From the NCBI GenBank assembly GCA_037952775.1, contig JBANAY010000003.1, forward strand, positions 2,294,001-2,358,000: DNA of 64,000 bases. Reading direction: 5' to 3'. Below, piece after piece: positions 1 to 10,634 of this stretch. The translations under genes and the position numbers were made by a program. The notes below the pieces were generated by a model that was not told where the DNA came from, did no database searches, and saw only the letters and a program-made list of their open reading frames with translations. Source of the stretch: Clonostachys chloroleuca (taxonomy: Eukaryota; Ascomycota; Sordariomycetes; Hypocreales; Bionectriaceae). The stretch's first letter is position 1. Every line of letters starts with the position of its first letter.

Positions 1-669
1 GGCACTGGTCCTGCCCTTTATGAGGCGCGTCGACGCACGATGGCGATGTGCAACCTCATTGCCTTTATCATTTTCACTCTGTGGCCATGCATGCCTCCAA
101 GACTCCTCAGCGACCCCAACTACGACGGTAAAAATGCCGCGGAAGCGAAGAGTTTCGGGTTCGTCGACACCGTCCATAGCAAGGCCGGGGAGAGCAGTGT
201 TTGGACAACAAACAAGTTCTGCAATCAATATGGTCAGTGAAGTCCCACAACCAAATTCAGCAAGATGTTTTATTTCAGCCGCTAATTATTCACATTTATA
301 GCTGCTATGCCCTCTCTTCATTTTGGATACTCTCTCCTCATCGGCCTCACCATCGCCACCATCCCGATTAGTGGCCTCCGATCGAACTCGTGGAAGCGTG
401 GCGCAATTGTCGTGGCCGGCATGTCCTATCCCACCCTTATTCTCACCGCCATCGTCGCCACGGCGAACCACTTCATCCTCGACGCTGTCGCCGGTGCCGT
501 GGTTTGTGGCCTGGCGTGGTATGGAAACGAATTCTTGTTGAACCTCTGCGTCCTTGAGGATCACTTCCTCTGGCTTCTGCGTATCCACAAGCCGGTCAAC
601 TACACGGATCCAGATACCGCAGTGGAGCCCGAATTCCAGAGCGGTTTGATGCTTGGGGGAAGTTCTTAA
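1..669 (+). CDS. PAP2-superfamily integral membrane protein, 3' part (gene runs off the left edge)
   Basis: Only the C-terminal part is present. The frame is open from base 1, so the start lies outside the window. Exons are 1-232 and 302-669; the intron 233-301 begins GTCAGT and ends TATAG, and splicing rebuilds an Ala codon to give NQYAAMPSLHFGYS. That stretch, with a conserved SLHFGYS and a later NHFILD, is the C-terminal half of the PAP2 / inositol-phosphotransferase active-site pattern, in which the two histidines are catalytic in the family. Hydrophobic segments flank these motifs (around 325-395, 415-470 and 480-530), as expected of a multi-pass protein. Fungal members act on phosphorylated lipids, for example inositol phosphorylceramide synthase-like enzymes. 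The exact substrate cannot be told from this fragment. No hydrophobic anchor follows the last helix. Confidence 0.8.
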
Positions 670-1178
670 TGATGTGAATGGAATTATGATCTCCCGTATC
701 TGCTCTTCAAAACGTCAAGAGTAATGATAGAGAAAACCGTGTGGTCTGCGACAACGGGAGCCAATGTGATCCAGACCATTTATGTATCAAATAATTATAA
801 CAATACAAAATAGATGTCCCCCTAAAAAATTAGAATTAGGATATAATATGATACCTCAATAATTCCAAGGCCTGGCAAAGCCCAGATGCTGAATCGGTTG
901 AGCTGTGTGATTGACACAGGGTAGGTTCAAGAATGGTTGCATACAGATCTCAAGCTCCAGGGCAAATAATTATCTGAGAAACTAGGCTCTTGTAAGCTAA
1001 CAGTTGATAGAGAATTGAGCACTGTAGTTAATGAAAGAAAATTAACCACATATATTGGAAGTAATGTGGCTTGCAGGTTGTTGTGGTTCAAAGCCCAACT
1101 GCAACGATTCAAGTAGAGTGAAAGAAAAGGTACTTATTGTACATTATGAGGCTCATGTTTCCATCAATTACTAAGCTT
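670..1178. other. Intergenic: 3' flank of PAP2 gene, no gene seen
   Basis: AT-rich spacer between the PAP2 stop codon and the first tRNA-His. It holds an A/T-rich segment near 790-860 that could carry the PAP2 polyadenylation signal. No convincing coding frame on either strand. Confidence 0.5.
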
Positions 1179-1265
1179 GCCTGGGTAGTCTAGGTGGTCA
1201 GGGCACCACGTTGTGGATCAAGCGTCAAAACCGTGGAAACCCCGGTTCGAGTCCGGGCCCAGGCA
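1179..1265 (+). tRNA. tRNA-His(GTG), copy 1, with 14-nt intron
   Basis: A complete cloverleaf can be drawn. The acceptor GCCTGGG (1179-1185) pairs with CCCAGGC (1258-1264), and the discriminator is A1265. The anticodon stem is CCACG/CGTGG and the T loop is TTCGAGT. The spliced anticodon loop TTGTGGC gives anticodon GTG at 1213-1215. The intron is 1217-1230, one base 3' of the anticodon, the canonical nuclear position. No G is encoded at position -1; eukaryotes add it after transcription (Thg1). A T-run at 1270-1274 is a likely Pol III stop. The exons match the other two copies; only the intron differs clearly. Confidence 0.93.
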
Positions 1266-1409
1266 CATATCTTTTTCCATTTTTGATCATTTTTTGCACA
1301 CTACTATCTTCGCTACAGCTCCATATAGCAGCTTCAATTTTCTCTCTCGGTGATGCCCCTGGGGTATGTAAAATTTAATAAGAGCCCCCGGCACCATATT
1401 AGTCAGCTC
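1266..1409. other. Spacer between tRNA-His copies 1 and 2
   Basis: 144-bp spacer. It begins with a T-rich Pol III termination region for copy 1 (around 1270-1282) and holds no other recognisable feature. Confidence 0.5.
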
Positions 1410-1497
1410 GCCTGGGTAGTCTAGGTGGTTAGGGCACCACGTTGTGGGTAATTCAACTGGAACCGTGGAAACCCCGGTTCGAGTCCGGGCCCAGGCA
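1410..1497 (+). tRNA. tRNA-His(GTG), copy 2, with 15-nt intron
   Basis: Same cloverleaf as copy 1: acceptor GCCTGGG from 1410, CCCAGGC before discriminator A1497, anticodon GTG at 1444-1446. The intron is 1448-1462 (15 nt) and its sequence is unrelated to copies 1 and 3. There is one exon difference, in the D-arm region (GGTT instead of GGTC). No T4 run follows immediately; the first T5 lies about 20 bp downstream, so this copy may terminate less sharply. Confidence 0.92.
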
Positions 1498-1669
1498 CAA
1501 TCTCGTTTCGAGCATCCTTTTTGCTTATATTTACACTTCGCCCATCATCGGAACCTTCGCCCCAGGTCGCCACTCTCTTTTTTTTTTTTTTTTTTTTTGC
1601 TTTCCCAGCCATGCTTCTGCGAAGTGTATATATACTAGGATAAAACTCAGAAGCATCATCAATCAGCCG
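1498..1669. repeat. Spacer with a 21-base poly-T tract
   Basis: Spacer between tRNA-His copies 2 and 3. Its main feature is an uninterrupted run of 21 T at 1578-1598, read as a simple repeat. A short TA-rich stretch (TATATATAC) follows near 1627-1635. Confidence 0.8.
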
Positions 1670-1754
1670 GCCTGGGTAGTCTAGGTGGTCAGGGCACCAC
1701 GTTGTGGAATCATCCAAAACCGTGGAAACCCCGGTTCGAGTCCGGGCCCAGGCA
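1670..1754 (+). tRNA. tRNA-His(GTG), copy 3, with 12-nt intron
   Basis: Third tandem copy: acceptor from G1670, discriminator A1754, anticodon GTG at 1704-1706, and an intron at 1708-1719 that is only 12 nt long. The mature sequence equals copy 1. A T5 run shortly after the 3' end (about 1760-1764) fits Pol III termination. Three head-to-tail copies with conserved exons and different introns indicate local duplication, with selection on the mature tRNA only. Confidence 0.92.
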
Positions 1755-3093
1755 CATTTCTTTTTGAATTCTTTTTGGATTTGGCATCTCACGACTGCAT
1801 ATTGATCAGAGACTACTCTCGATGTGGTTTCTTGGAGTTTGATGCTGGAATTGAGCTCTGTGGTTGTTGCGTGGTTATTGGGTCATAATCGCCACTCCGA
1901 GACCATTCCCGGTCACTCTCCCAAGGATGTTACGAGGCTAGGACCCTTGAAGGGAAAGAAATGTTCTCGGGGGTTTGGACCGTCAAAAGATACGGAAATG
2001 AGGCACGGAAGTATCTCGCTGAATTTTGTCACCGGTGTTGGGAATTGAAGAGTAGGTAGGTAGGTCTAGAACATGGCATTCGGGCAATGACGTCGCCGGG
2101 TACGACTTACACATGCCTCCTATACCGCCCAACGCCTATAAAACCGGGACTCTCAGATTCCTCAAGCCACTGCTCGCCTAAGATGGGGGATGCTTACGGT
2201 GACACTAGGTACTCTTAACTAGCTTGTGGAAGGGCAGTACGTAAGGATAGCTCGAGACGATGCTAGGCCGTTATAGCATCGATTTCGATATGGCGAAGAT
2301 GGTGCCGCTTATATCGCAAGAGGTTGCCATCGAATGAATTACTGGGCCGGCGACAAGCTTGATTTGCCTTCGTTGCCCTTGAGTGGAAGGCCTACGCGGT
2401 AGTTGATCCAGAAAGCTCGCTTGGCTTGGGGCTAGATGCATCCGAGACTTCGATTGGTTCTGGTATCATTGATCCTGCTAAATTTAGGACATCTGTGTTC
2501 CTTTCTTATTCAGTTCGTGTTCCGCTAGGGAAATAATGAATCAGTCGAGTTCCACAAAGGGGCTCATTGTGGTGCAGAGTCGGCAGGAGGACACATAATG
2601 GCTTATAAACGTAGAGGGATGAGCCTGTTTTGTATAGCACCCATACGCGAAAACGTGGGCATGCACATTTGCAGCCTTGATGATGTGGCTCTGTTACATC
2701 GCTCAACTTTGGCATTCATCATTGGGAGAGGTATCTGTTACGTTATATTTATTTTCTTACCGCTAGGATCCTTGCCCGCTTGTTGCTCATTCATTTGTCC
2801 GCTCGTTCAACATGCATAGGATTATCTAATCCTGGTTCTGGCTTCACTTATAAACGAATAGGCATGCGCCTGGCTGCGGTCTTCAAGTCTCCTCACTTGA
2901 TCCGTCATCTCGCTAGCACTGCGACCTAAACTCCCATTGACTTCATATTCACGTGGAAAAGATCTCGAATCAGTTCACAAGTGCCCTCCTAGGGCTTTTA
3001 ATGGAATTTGCTCCCAACAATGCAGAGGAAACCTGCCTGAAAAACCACCAGCGTCTCTCCATAAAATATGGTCACGATCAACACACCGAGGGA
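1755..3093. other. Intergenic; orphan TATA box near 2137, no gene seen
   Basis: 1.3-kb spacer between tRNA-His copy 3 and the MFS transporter. A TATAAAA at 2137-2143 has promoter-like surroundings but is followed only by a very short frame (ATG near 2183, 11 codons). The rest, from about 2800, is the presumed promoter and 5' leader of the transporter. No conserved protein was recognised in any frame. Confidence 0.45.
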
Positions 3094-4504
3094 ATGGGGA
3101 TGAAGGGCCCAGCCCTCAATCACCACCACCACCAATCAACAAATGAGATAACCTCGGATTCTACTGACTCGCCTGAGCTCGCTTCTTCAACTAGCTCTGA
3201 TGAGCTTAATTATCCGGAGGGCGGCTTGCAGGGATGGCTCGTCGTCTTCGGTTCGTTCTGCGCCATGGGTGCCGTCTTCGGTCTGATCAACACCAGTGCT
3301 GTCTTTGAATCATATTTCAAAGAGCATCAACTCAAAGAGTACAGCCACTCCCAGATAGGATGGATTTTCAGCTTGTACCTGTTCTTGGTCCTCTTTATTG
3401 GCATTCAGGTTGGGCCCATCTTTGATCACTACGGTCCCCGTCTCTTGGTCGCAGTGGGCAGTATACTTATCGTTGCGAGCCTGATGCTTCTGAGTATTTC
3501 TGAGTATATTGCGAATATTTCTGCCCTATATTAATACGCTGGCTAACCTCTCGTGGATAGAATACTATCAAATCATTCTGACCTACTCCGTTCTTGGCGG
3601 CACCGGCGGAGCGTTACTTAACTGTCCTGCCTACGGTGCTATCGCCCACTTCTTCAACGTCAGAAGAGGTCTAGCAACAGGCATCGCTACAACTGCAGGA
3701 GGCATTGGAGGCATCGTCTTCCCGCTGTTGCTCCAGTTCCTGCTGGGGGAGAACGGGGTAGGTTTCGCCTGGAGCTGCCGCGTCCTCGGCCTTATCCTCC
3801 TCGTTCTCTGCGCAGCCGCAAATCTCTTGGTGCGCAGCCGCCTCACTGCCCCCGTCAATGATAGCGAGAAGAAGAAGTCACGAGGACACTCGGTCTGGCC
3901 AGACCTGACGATTCTGCGCAACCGAGGCTTCGCATCCTCTGCCGTCGGCATCTTCTTCATGGAATGGGGTCTCTTCGTGCCCATAACCTACATTATCTCA
4001 TACGCAAAGAGCCACGGCAGCAGCGACGCCGAGAGCTCGGCCCTCCTGGCATCTCTTAACGCCGGCTCCGTGCTGGGCCGCTTCCTCCCCGGCTTCCTGG
4101 CCGACAAGCTGGGTCGCTTCAACGTCATCATCGCGACCATCGCTCTATGCGCCATCACCATCCTTGGGTTCTGGTTGCCGGCGGGCGACTCGAAACCGCT
4201 CCTCATCGCCTTCTGCGTCGTCTTCGGGTTCGCCAGCGGGAGCAACCTCGGGCTGATCCCCGTATGCATCGGGCAGTTCTGCGACTCCCGCGACTACGGC
4301 CGATACGTGACTACGGCGAACATGATTGCGAGCTTTGGCACCCTGACGAGTGTGCCCATAGGCGGTGCGTTGCTGGGGTTTGGGGGAAGGGCAGGGTGGA
4401 TTGGGCTCATCCTCTTTTCGGCGGCTGCGTACGTCGTGGCCCTGGCCTGCTACGTGACCGCCAGGGTTTCTGCGACGGGGTGGAAGTTGCGGAAGAAGTT
4501 CTAG
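3094..4504 (+). CDS. MFS transporter, monocarboxylate-porter-like
   Basis: Plasma-membrane major facilitator of the monocarboxylate/riboflavin-porter type (MCH-like). Predicted 447 aa from exons 3094-3493 and 3561-4504. The N-tail is soluble and His/Ser-rich. The first helix block begins at the family-typical YPEGGLQGW motif, followed by about 12 hydrophobic segments, the helix 2-3 loop (FDHYGPR) and, after the central loop, GSVLGRFLPGFLADKLGR. I chose ATG 3094 because the upstream frame opens with a non-ATG codon; ATG 3001 is an alternative. The intron start is ambiguous: a 10-bp tandem duplication gives two donors, at 3494 and 3504, and only 3494 keeps the frame with the acceptor at 3560. 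The in-frame join is about three residues shorter than I expect at the helix junction. Substrate unknown. Confidence 0.82.
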
Positions 4505-6025
4505 AGTGGCTGGCCGGGAAATTGTTTTGACAATAATATGTCCAGCTTTTTGTGGTTGTAGCGGAAGGGGTCGAGATCTATCAGTAGAATCAAAGGAGAG
4601 GAGAGGCAGGGGGTGGGAGGGAGGGAGGTTGACGAAGCGCAAGGCTACTATTTTCTAGTCGAAATTGAGGACAAGGAAGTAGATTTAGCGTTACAGGTGA
4701 AATCACGCGGTATCGGATTGCGAACGTGTTCCATGAGTTGGTCTCCCCTTGTCCTACATTTTGAAATGTTGGGTCTGCCCGTATTTACTGAAGGGGCTTT
4801 TGATGGCTCTATCCGGCCAACTTTTTATTCTGTTTGATATTTTATAGTAAACGCTTAAGAAAGAGATCTTTTTCTCCAAGATGTTCTCAAAAATCATATG
4901 TCTGGTGTGTTGGGGAGGTTTAGTGAACGATATCTATGTGGCTAACGACAGTGGAGGGTGGCCGAAAGATGGGATGAACTACGATCGGCATGGTTGGTGT
5001 TGAATGATGTTGCTCATATGATCAGTCGAGCAGAGTGATCCTGCTTGCTGCCCACCCAAACCGAGATAAAAAGCATGCTTTTCTCAACAAAAGCAATTGA
5101 CGTGCCATTCCGTTCGCTGATCTTACCATTTACACTGACCAAATTCCGACCCGCGATTATTAGAGAATAGAATGAGTAGCTAAATGTTAGTTTCGTATCT
5201 ACCTAAGCTACCTAACTTACAGCATATGTATGCGTGTCTGGCCGATGCTCTACTTTTTCTTTCTTCATATTTCTTTTCTATTCTTTCCTCATTTTCAGCT
5301 TGTATTGAAAGTGACTCATATGATACTAAACAGGGTGCCCTGCAGTGAGGCGTTTTGTCGCTTTGAGCGTCGACGTGGAATAGACTTAGAAACGGACGAG
5401 GCCGTGCGTGGATCCGCGCAATTGCCACAATCTGCCGCGCGGCGGGGTACGAGAGCCAAGATATTTGCATCGAATGACGGAAATGTCTGTCAGAGGGAGA
5501 CACAAGAGGGCAGGAAAATTACCCAATACATATTGGATACCAGAGATTGAACTGATTCTTGCCTCGTACTCAACATACAAGGCTGCCGGGTGGGTGATCC
5601 GCTGCGACTGTCCTCGAGTGGTGTAAAGTTAAAGTACATATCTCCAATCAAGCATGCTGCTCTAGGCTACAAGGCAGGCAGGCAAGACGGGCAGCCTGGA
5701 AATAGACTCGGTGACTGCTCTATTACGTACTGGAGCTACGTATGTCCGCCGCTGGCTTCCAGCATCGAGGCGAATGTGGCGGAGGGGCAGCTCCAGACGA
5801 ACTGCCCACTTAATCCGGAATGCGCCACAGCGACTGCTCACATGCACCATCCATGCCGACATTGTTTGTTCGCGTTTCTTCACAAGACCAGATCCAAAGC
5901 CTGTCCTGTCCAGTGCGTGCCTGACCAGCCTGGCCTCCCTCCCAAGCCAGACATTTTGATTTTCGTTAAAACACCCGGTGCCCGCCGGCATCGATCCAGC
6001 CCAGCTCACGACAGCTGCCCAGACG
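4505..6025. other. Intergenic: transporter 3' flank and GYP7 promoter
   Basis: 1.5 kb with only short frames and no recognisable protein. The last part upstream of 6026 is the GYP7 promoter; it includes a pyrimidine-rich stretch near 5870-5950. No repeat or RNA gene was seen. Confidence 0.45.
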
Positions 6026-8652
6026 ATGACTTCACAGTCTCCAGATGCCCCGCCCCGCGCCTCATCCCCATCCGCCAGCTTCTACGCCATGAGCGACGAC
6101 GAGGAGGGCGAGTACGAGACCATCACCCATGTGCAGAGCGGCAGAGGGGTGAAGCTCTTGTTTTCAAAGAGCAAGGTATGTCTACATCTACTCCTTCATC
6201 ATCGCTGTCTTATCTCATATCATATCCTTCGCTCCGGGAACCCGCCCACCACTAACATGGTCCACTAGGTCTACGTCCATCCAACACCCTCGACTAAAGA
6301 TAATATTCCAGGATACATCGCTCTTCTCCAGCAGAAGGGATCCCGACGCGAGTCCAATCCCACCAACGAGACAGAAGGCAGTTCAATTGGCGCTGCCGAC
6401 CTATTACTGGGATGGATCCCCGAGTCTGCCCTGGGCGACTCCGAAAGCATCTACGTCAAGGTCGACCTGTGCGATGGCGATAGTCCCCCGAAGCAGAAAT
6501 ATCTTGTTCCCCCGCCTCCGACCGTGACGGCAATCAGTAGCTCTGTCGGTGGCTACTCCTTCGCCATCCCCGTCAGTGCAATCTACTCTCTGCAAGTCCG
6601 GCCGCCGAGCCTTGGGTGGTGGTATGGATCCGTCATCATCAACTCCAAGGGGGCGACAGCTTCCCCGCCCTCTTCTTCCACGATAACGAATGCCAGAGCA
6701 CTATCCTGCAGAAGAAGAAGCTGGCCCGCGATACCTTTGATCCTTTCGGCGAGACTGGGCAGATGTTCTGGGGAGGCGATGAGATTATCCGGTGGCTGCG
6801 ACGATACGTCAAGGTTGAGAGGTCCGGCGCAGAGCCTAATATTTATCTGGTCGACCCAAGCAAGGAGGACATGGAAGCTTTCGGCCAAAAACTGACTACA
6901 AGCTCCATAAAGAAGAAGGATGAGCCTGCCCGGGGCGGGTCTTCCAACGACGCCCAAATGGACCCTTTTGTTAAGTTCGTCAAGGAGACGGGGTGGAACC
7001 TGATGAACCAGTTCAGCAAAGTCACGACGTTCACGAGGAGAGCGGCGCAAGACTTTGTGGACAATCCTAATTTGCCTCCCCAGGTCAGGAGACTGCTGAA
7101 AACGCCCGAGGTCCAGACGCTGCAGGACGAATTCGACAGTGCCCGCATTTACTTGGCGAGATGGGCCATGGGCATCGCTGAGCAGAGCGAGCGGGACCGC
7201 AAGCAACGAACATGGACGGCACATGATGTCATGGAGCTTGAGGATACCGACGTGGGAGAGTTTGAACTTTTAGAGGGCAGCTCCCTTTCTTTAGAAGATA
7301 GACGAAAGACGCTGACCCAGAAGGAGTGGGACGGTTTTTTCGACCCGGAAACTGGTCGACTGTCTGTTACGACTGACGAGGTCAAGGAGCGCATCTTCCA
7401 TGGCGGGCTCGACCCTAATGACGGAGTTCGCAAGGAGGCTTGGCTCTTCCTGCTGGGGGTTTACGATTGGTATGGCACAACAGATGAACGGAAAGCTCAG
7501 ATCGCCTCTCTGAGGGACTCATATTACAAGCTTAAGCTTTCTTGGTGGGACCGTCTCGAAGGAGATGGCGGAGACGGAGAAACTGGCGAGTGGTGGCGTG
7601 AGCAGCGAGCTCGCATCGGTAAGAAAGAAGCTCAAAACGAATCTACTAATGATACTGTCTGCTAACTTCCACCCAGAAAAGGATGTCCACAGAACTGACC
7701 GAAACGTCCCCATCTTCCATGGGGAGGATACTCCCCACCCAGATCCAAGCTCCCCATTTGCCGAAGTAGGCACAAATGTTCACCTAGAGCAGCTCAAGGA
7801 GATGCTTCTGACGTACAACGAGTATAACAAGGATCTCGGCTACGTGCAGGGGATGTCGGACCTCCTCGCCCCCATCTACGCCGTCGTCCAGGACGACGCC
7901 ATCGCATTCTGGGCGTTCCAGAAGTTTATGGACCGGATGGAGCGCAACTTCCTGCGCGACCAGTCCGGCATGCGCAGCCAGCTCCTAACCCTCGACCAGC
8001 TCGTCCACTTCATGGACCCTAAGCTCTGGGAGCACCTCGAGAAGGCCGACAGCACCAACTTCTTCTTCTTCTTCCGCATGGTCCTGGTCTGGTACAAGCG
8101 CGAGTTTGAGTGGATGGACGTCCTCAGGCTGTGGGAGGCGCTGTGGACCGACTACTACAGTGCCAATTTCCACCTGTTCATCGCTTTGGCCATCCTAGAG
8201 AAACATCGGGATGTGATCATGACGCACCTGCAAGCATTCGACGAGGTGCTAAAATACGGTATGCTGCCTTCTCAACCACATGAAACCCTCCCTACAGAAC
8301 ATGTAACTAACATAACAATCCAGTGAACGAGCTTTCCAACACCATCGACCTCGAGTCAACTTTGATCAGGGCCGAAACCCTCTTCCGGAAATACCAAAGA
8401 CTAGTCGAAGCAGTCGACAAGAAGGAGAACTTCCCCGCTCCGAGGAAACCAGAGGCGGAAGCCAGCAATGCCAATGGCGGCTCGAACGCCGGAAACGGGG
8501 ACAGAAAAACCGCAACCCCAAACAAGGGCAAGGGCAAAGAAGATGCCGCCAGGGTCATCACGCCCGAGTTGCGGAAGTTGCTGAGCAAACAGGTTGACGT
8601 CCTGCCCAGGACGACTGTGGCTGAGAATGGCGACGGTATGCCTACTAGGTAA
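6026..8652 (+). CDS. gyp7: GYP7-like TBC-domain Rab GTPase-activating protein (single-base frameshift in exon 2)
   Basis: Predicted GAP for Ypt7/Rab7-type GTPases in vacuolar fusion. Exons: 6026-6175, 6269-7618, 7677-8258, 8324-8652; all three introns have GT..AG ends. About 803 aa if the frame is repaired. The N-terminal region carries the GYP7 domain (GWWYGSVIIN, then FPALFFHDNECQSTI). The TBC domain follows: RKEAWLFLLGVYDW, then IFHGEDTPHP and YNKDLGYVQGMSDLL. The usual catalytic Arg (IxxDxxRT) is seen as HRTDRNVPIF, so the segment is slightly divergent, and the Gln finger is YVQGM. The frame breaks within a run of five G at 6649-6653: upstream and downstream halves of the same conserved domain lie in different frames, one base short. 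ATG 6026 is the first ATG in frame; the earlier in-frame codon is GTG. Confidence 0.88.
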
Positions 8653-9074
8653 TAGACCTAAATCTGTAACCAGAGGGCCTCTGGTTTTATGTATCATGAC
8701 CTTTGGCGTGTTTTTTTCTTTTTATTATCTTCGCAGTGATAGTTTCGAATTAAGAAAGGGTGCTATCGTGTCGGAGTCTTGGTGGACTGGGTTTGCAATT
8801 ATACACTTGTACACGAATTAAATGCGTCGTCTCATATTCACTTTCTCGCTGCTGGTCTTTCTCTTGAATGAAAAAAGTTTCGAAATGATAATATCCATGA
8901 AAAGAAGTGCTATGCTATGTGAGACCTATTCAACGCCAATAACACCAGCATTCCCAAACCATTGCATTTGCAACTCTCGCCACACTCCAGCCATACACTG
9001 AGGTTGTGCTGAACTTATTCCAGAACAGCCCCGTTTCCAACACCAACAACCCCTACATGCGCTTTTGAGCTACC
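8653..9074. other. Convergent 3' intergenic region
   Basis: 422 bp between the GYP7 stop (plus strand) and the Mso1-like stop (minus strand), so both 3' ends point into it. T-rich stretches near 8705-8725 and 8840-8880 are plausible 3' UTR sequence. No gene seen. Confidence 0.5.
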
Positions 9075-9697
9075 TCACCTTCGGTACGGGTTGTTGCCCT
9101 GCCCAGGCGGCGAGAACGCCTGCCCAGTGCTGCCAGGACTCACAGTCCTCGACCCCCCATTCCCCCACAGCCGCTGCCGTAGCCTATCCTGCGCAGAGGC
9201 ACCTCCCGCAGGTGGCGGAGGTCCCTGCCCCGAGTAGCTCCCAGCCCTAGTATCGGCACCCCCAGGCCTCCCCGCGCCGCCACGGTGAAGCCCGCCTCCG
9301 CCTCCTGCTCCCCCCCGGGGGGCTGCCTCCCGACACGCAGACTCGCAGGCGGCGCGGGGGCCTGCTGCTGCTGGGCGGCGCCGTTGTCCCAGAGTGAGCT
9401 CAGGCCGGGCTGCCCCCCGCCTCCTCCGCCGGGGAGGGGGCGGCTTCCCTGCTGCTGCTGGCTGGAGCCGTGGGCGAGGAGGGGCTGGATGGGCGCCGCC
9501 TGGGAGGGGGCTTTGGGATCGAGGGGCAGCCAGCCGGGGAAGGGGCGGCCCTTCTCGGTGTAGTAGCTGCGGAGGACGCGGCAGACGTGGGTGTCGTCCT
9601 CGGTGTCGCCGTCGTTCTCGGAGGAGGAGATGTTGGCGCGGAAGCTGGAGATTTGGGACGAGGTTTTTGTGATGAGGTTGGAGTACCAGGAGGACAT
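9075..9697 (-). CDS. Mso1-like Sec1-binding protein (single-base frameshift)
   Basis: Small exocytosis regulator predicted to bind Sec1/Munc18 at the plasma membrane. The N-terminus (MSSWYSNLITKTSSQISSFR, then GDTEDDTHVCRVLRSYY and KGRPFPGWLP) matches the Mso1 Sec1-binding region. The ATG at 9697 is followed directly by this conserved block. The middle is Gln-, Gly- and Pro-rich. The expected C-terminus (RAGSYSGQ, then ASAQDRLRQRLWG, ending NNPYRR at the TGA 9075-9077) is present but one frame away from the N-terminal part. The switch falls in a G/C block on the plus strand (7 C then 6 G, 9310-9322), as if one base were missing. Repaired length is about 207 aa. The raw open frame instead ends at 9140 with an Arg/Gly-rich tail that looks artefactual. 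No intron fits the junction. Confidence 0.82.
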
Positions 9698-10634
9698 GGT
9701 GGGCGGATGATTTTTGTTTCTGTCTCCTGGCCCGGCGGCCTTGGTTGGGGTTTGTTTCCTTGGTGAGAGGAGGGTTGTGGGTTTGTTTCTCTGTGGTGGT
9801 GGGAGGTTGGAGAAAGGGGAGGGGTCTCGTGAAGGGTGTTCGGACCGGCTGTCGAGATGTGACTTATTGCAATCGAGAGGCGGTCTTTGCCTGAGTAGTT
9901 ATGAGAGGCAGTGGGCGGATTGAGAGCGGTTCAGGACCGAGATTTAAGCAGTGGTGGGTGTGTGGTGAGAAGGCAGCAATGGTAGGACTGCTCAGCTTTT
10001 GGAGGCGGAGAGGACTGGCGGCCAGGCTGTGGTAAATGCACTGGCCTACAGAGCTCCTTGTTGGTGACGTGGGGTTCGAGTTAAGCTGCGGCTTCAGGTG
10101 GCAGGTGGGGCCTTCTCTCTGGTCTTGCGGTGCGGCGGCTGATGGTTCATGCCAAATATCACAACACCTGGAGAGTAGTCTTTGCCATCGTTTCGAACTA
10201 CATTGCTAAACTGACAGGCGTTCGTTGTGGCTTTTCGTGAACTCTGCCGGGCAGGAATTCTTCCATCAACAGAACATCTAAGCATTTTCCAAAAAGCAAG
10301 ATAACCAAAAATCGTTTCCCTCTCCCCTGTCGCATTGAGCACACAGGTCAATTGTCACAGCCTGGTTTCAGAAGAGGTTGGGTATGAAATGAACACAATG
10401 CTGATTTATGATCTAATGATATGAAAGAATTGGCCCTTCTGTGGCTCTCGCTACCCTCCAGTTTTTTTGTTGGACTTTCCCGTCTGTACCAAGTTCAGGC
10501 CCCCAGTTGTAACAGCTGATATAATATGGTATCAATTTCGCTTCTCAAACTGCACTTATGATTGCACCCCAGACAATGTAACAGATGCGTATATACACAC
10601 TATCCCAAACCGGTTTACGCCAAACAACGCCATT
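9698..10634. other. Intergenic: Mso1 promoter and MAK16 3' flank
   Basis: Both neighbours are on the minus strand. Sequence next to 9697 is the Mso1-like promoter and 5' leader (pyrimidine-rich on the minus strand); sequence next to 10635 is the MAK16 3' flank. No convincing gene or repeat. Confidence 0.45.

Noticed and set aside
6640..6660. Programmed -1 ribosomal frameshift in GYP7
   Set aside because: The slippery heptamer is not canonical and similar one-base breaks occur at homopolymers in four other genes, so error is simpler.
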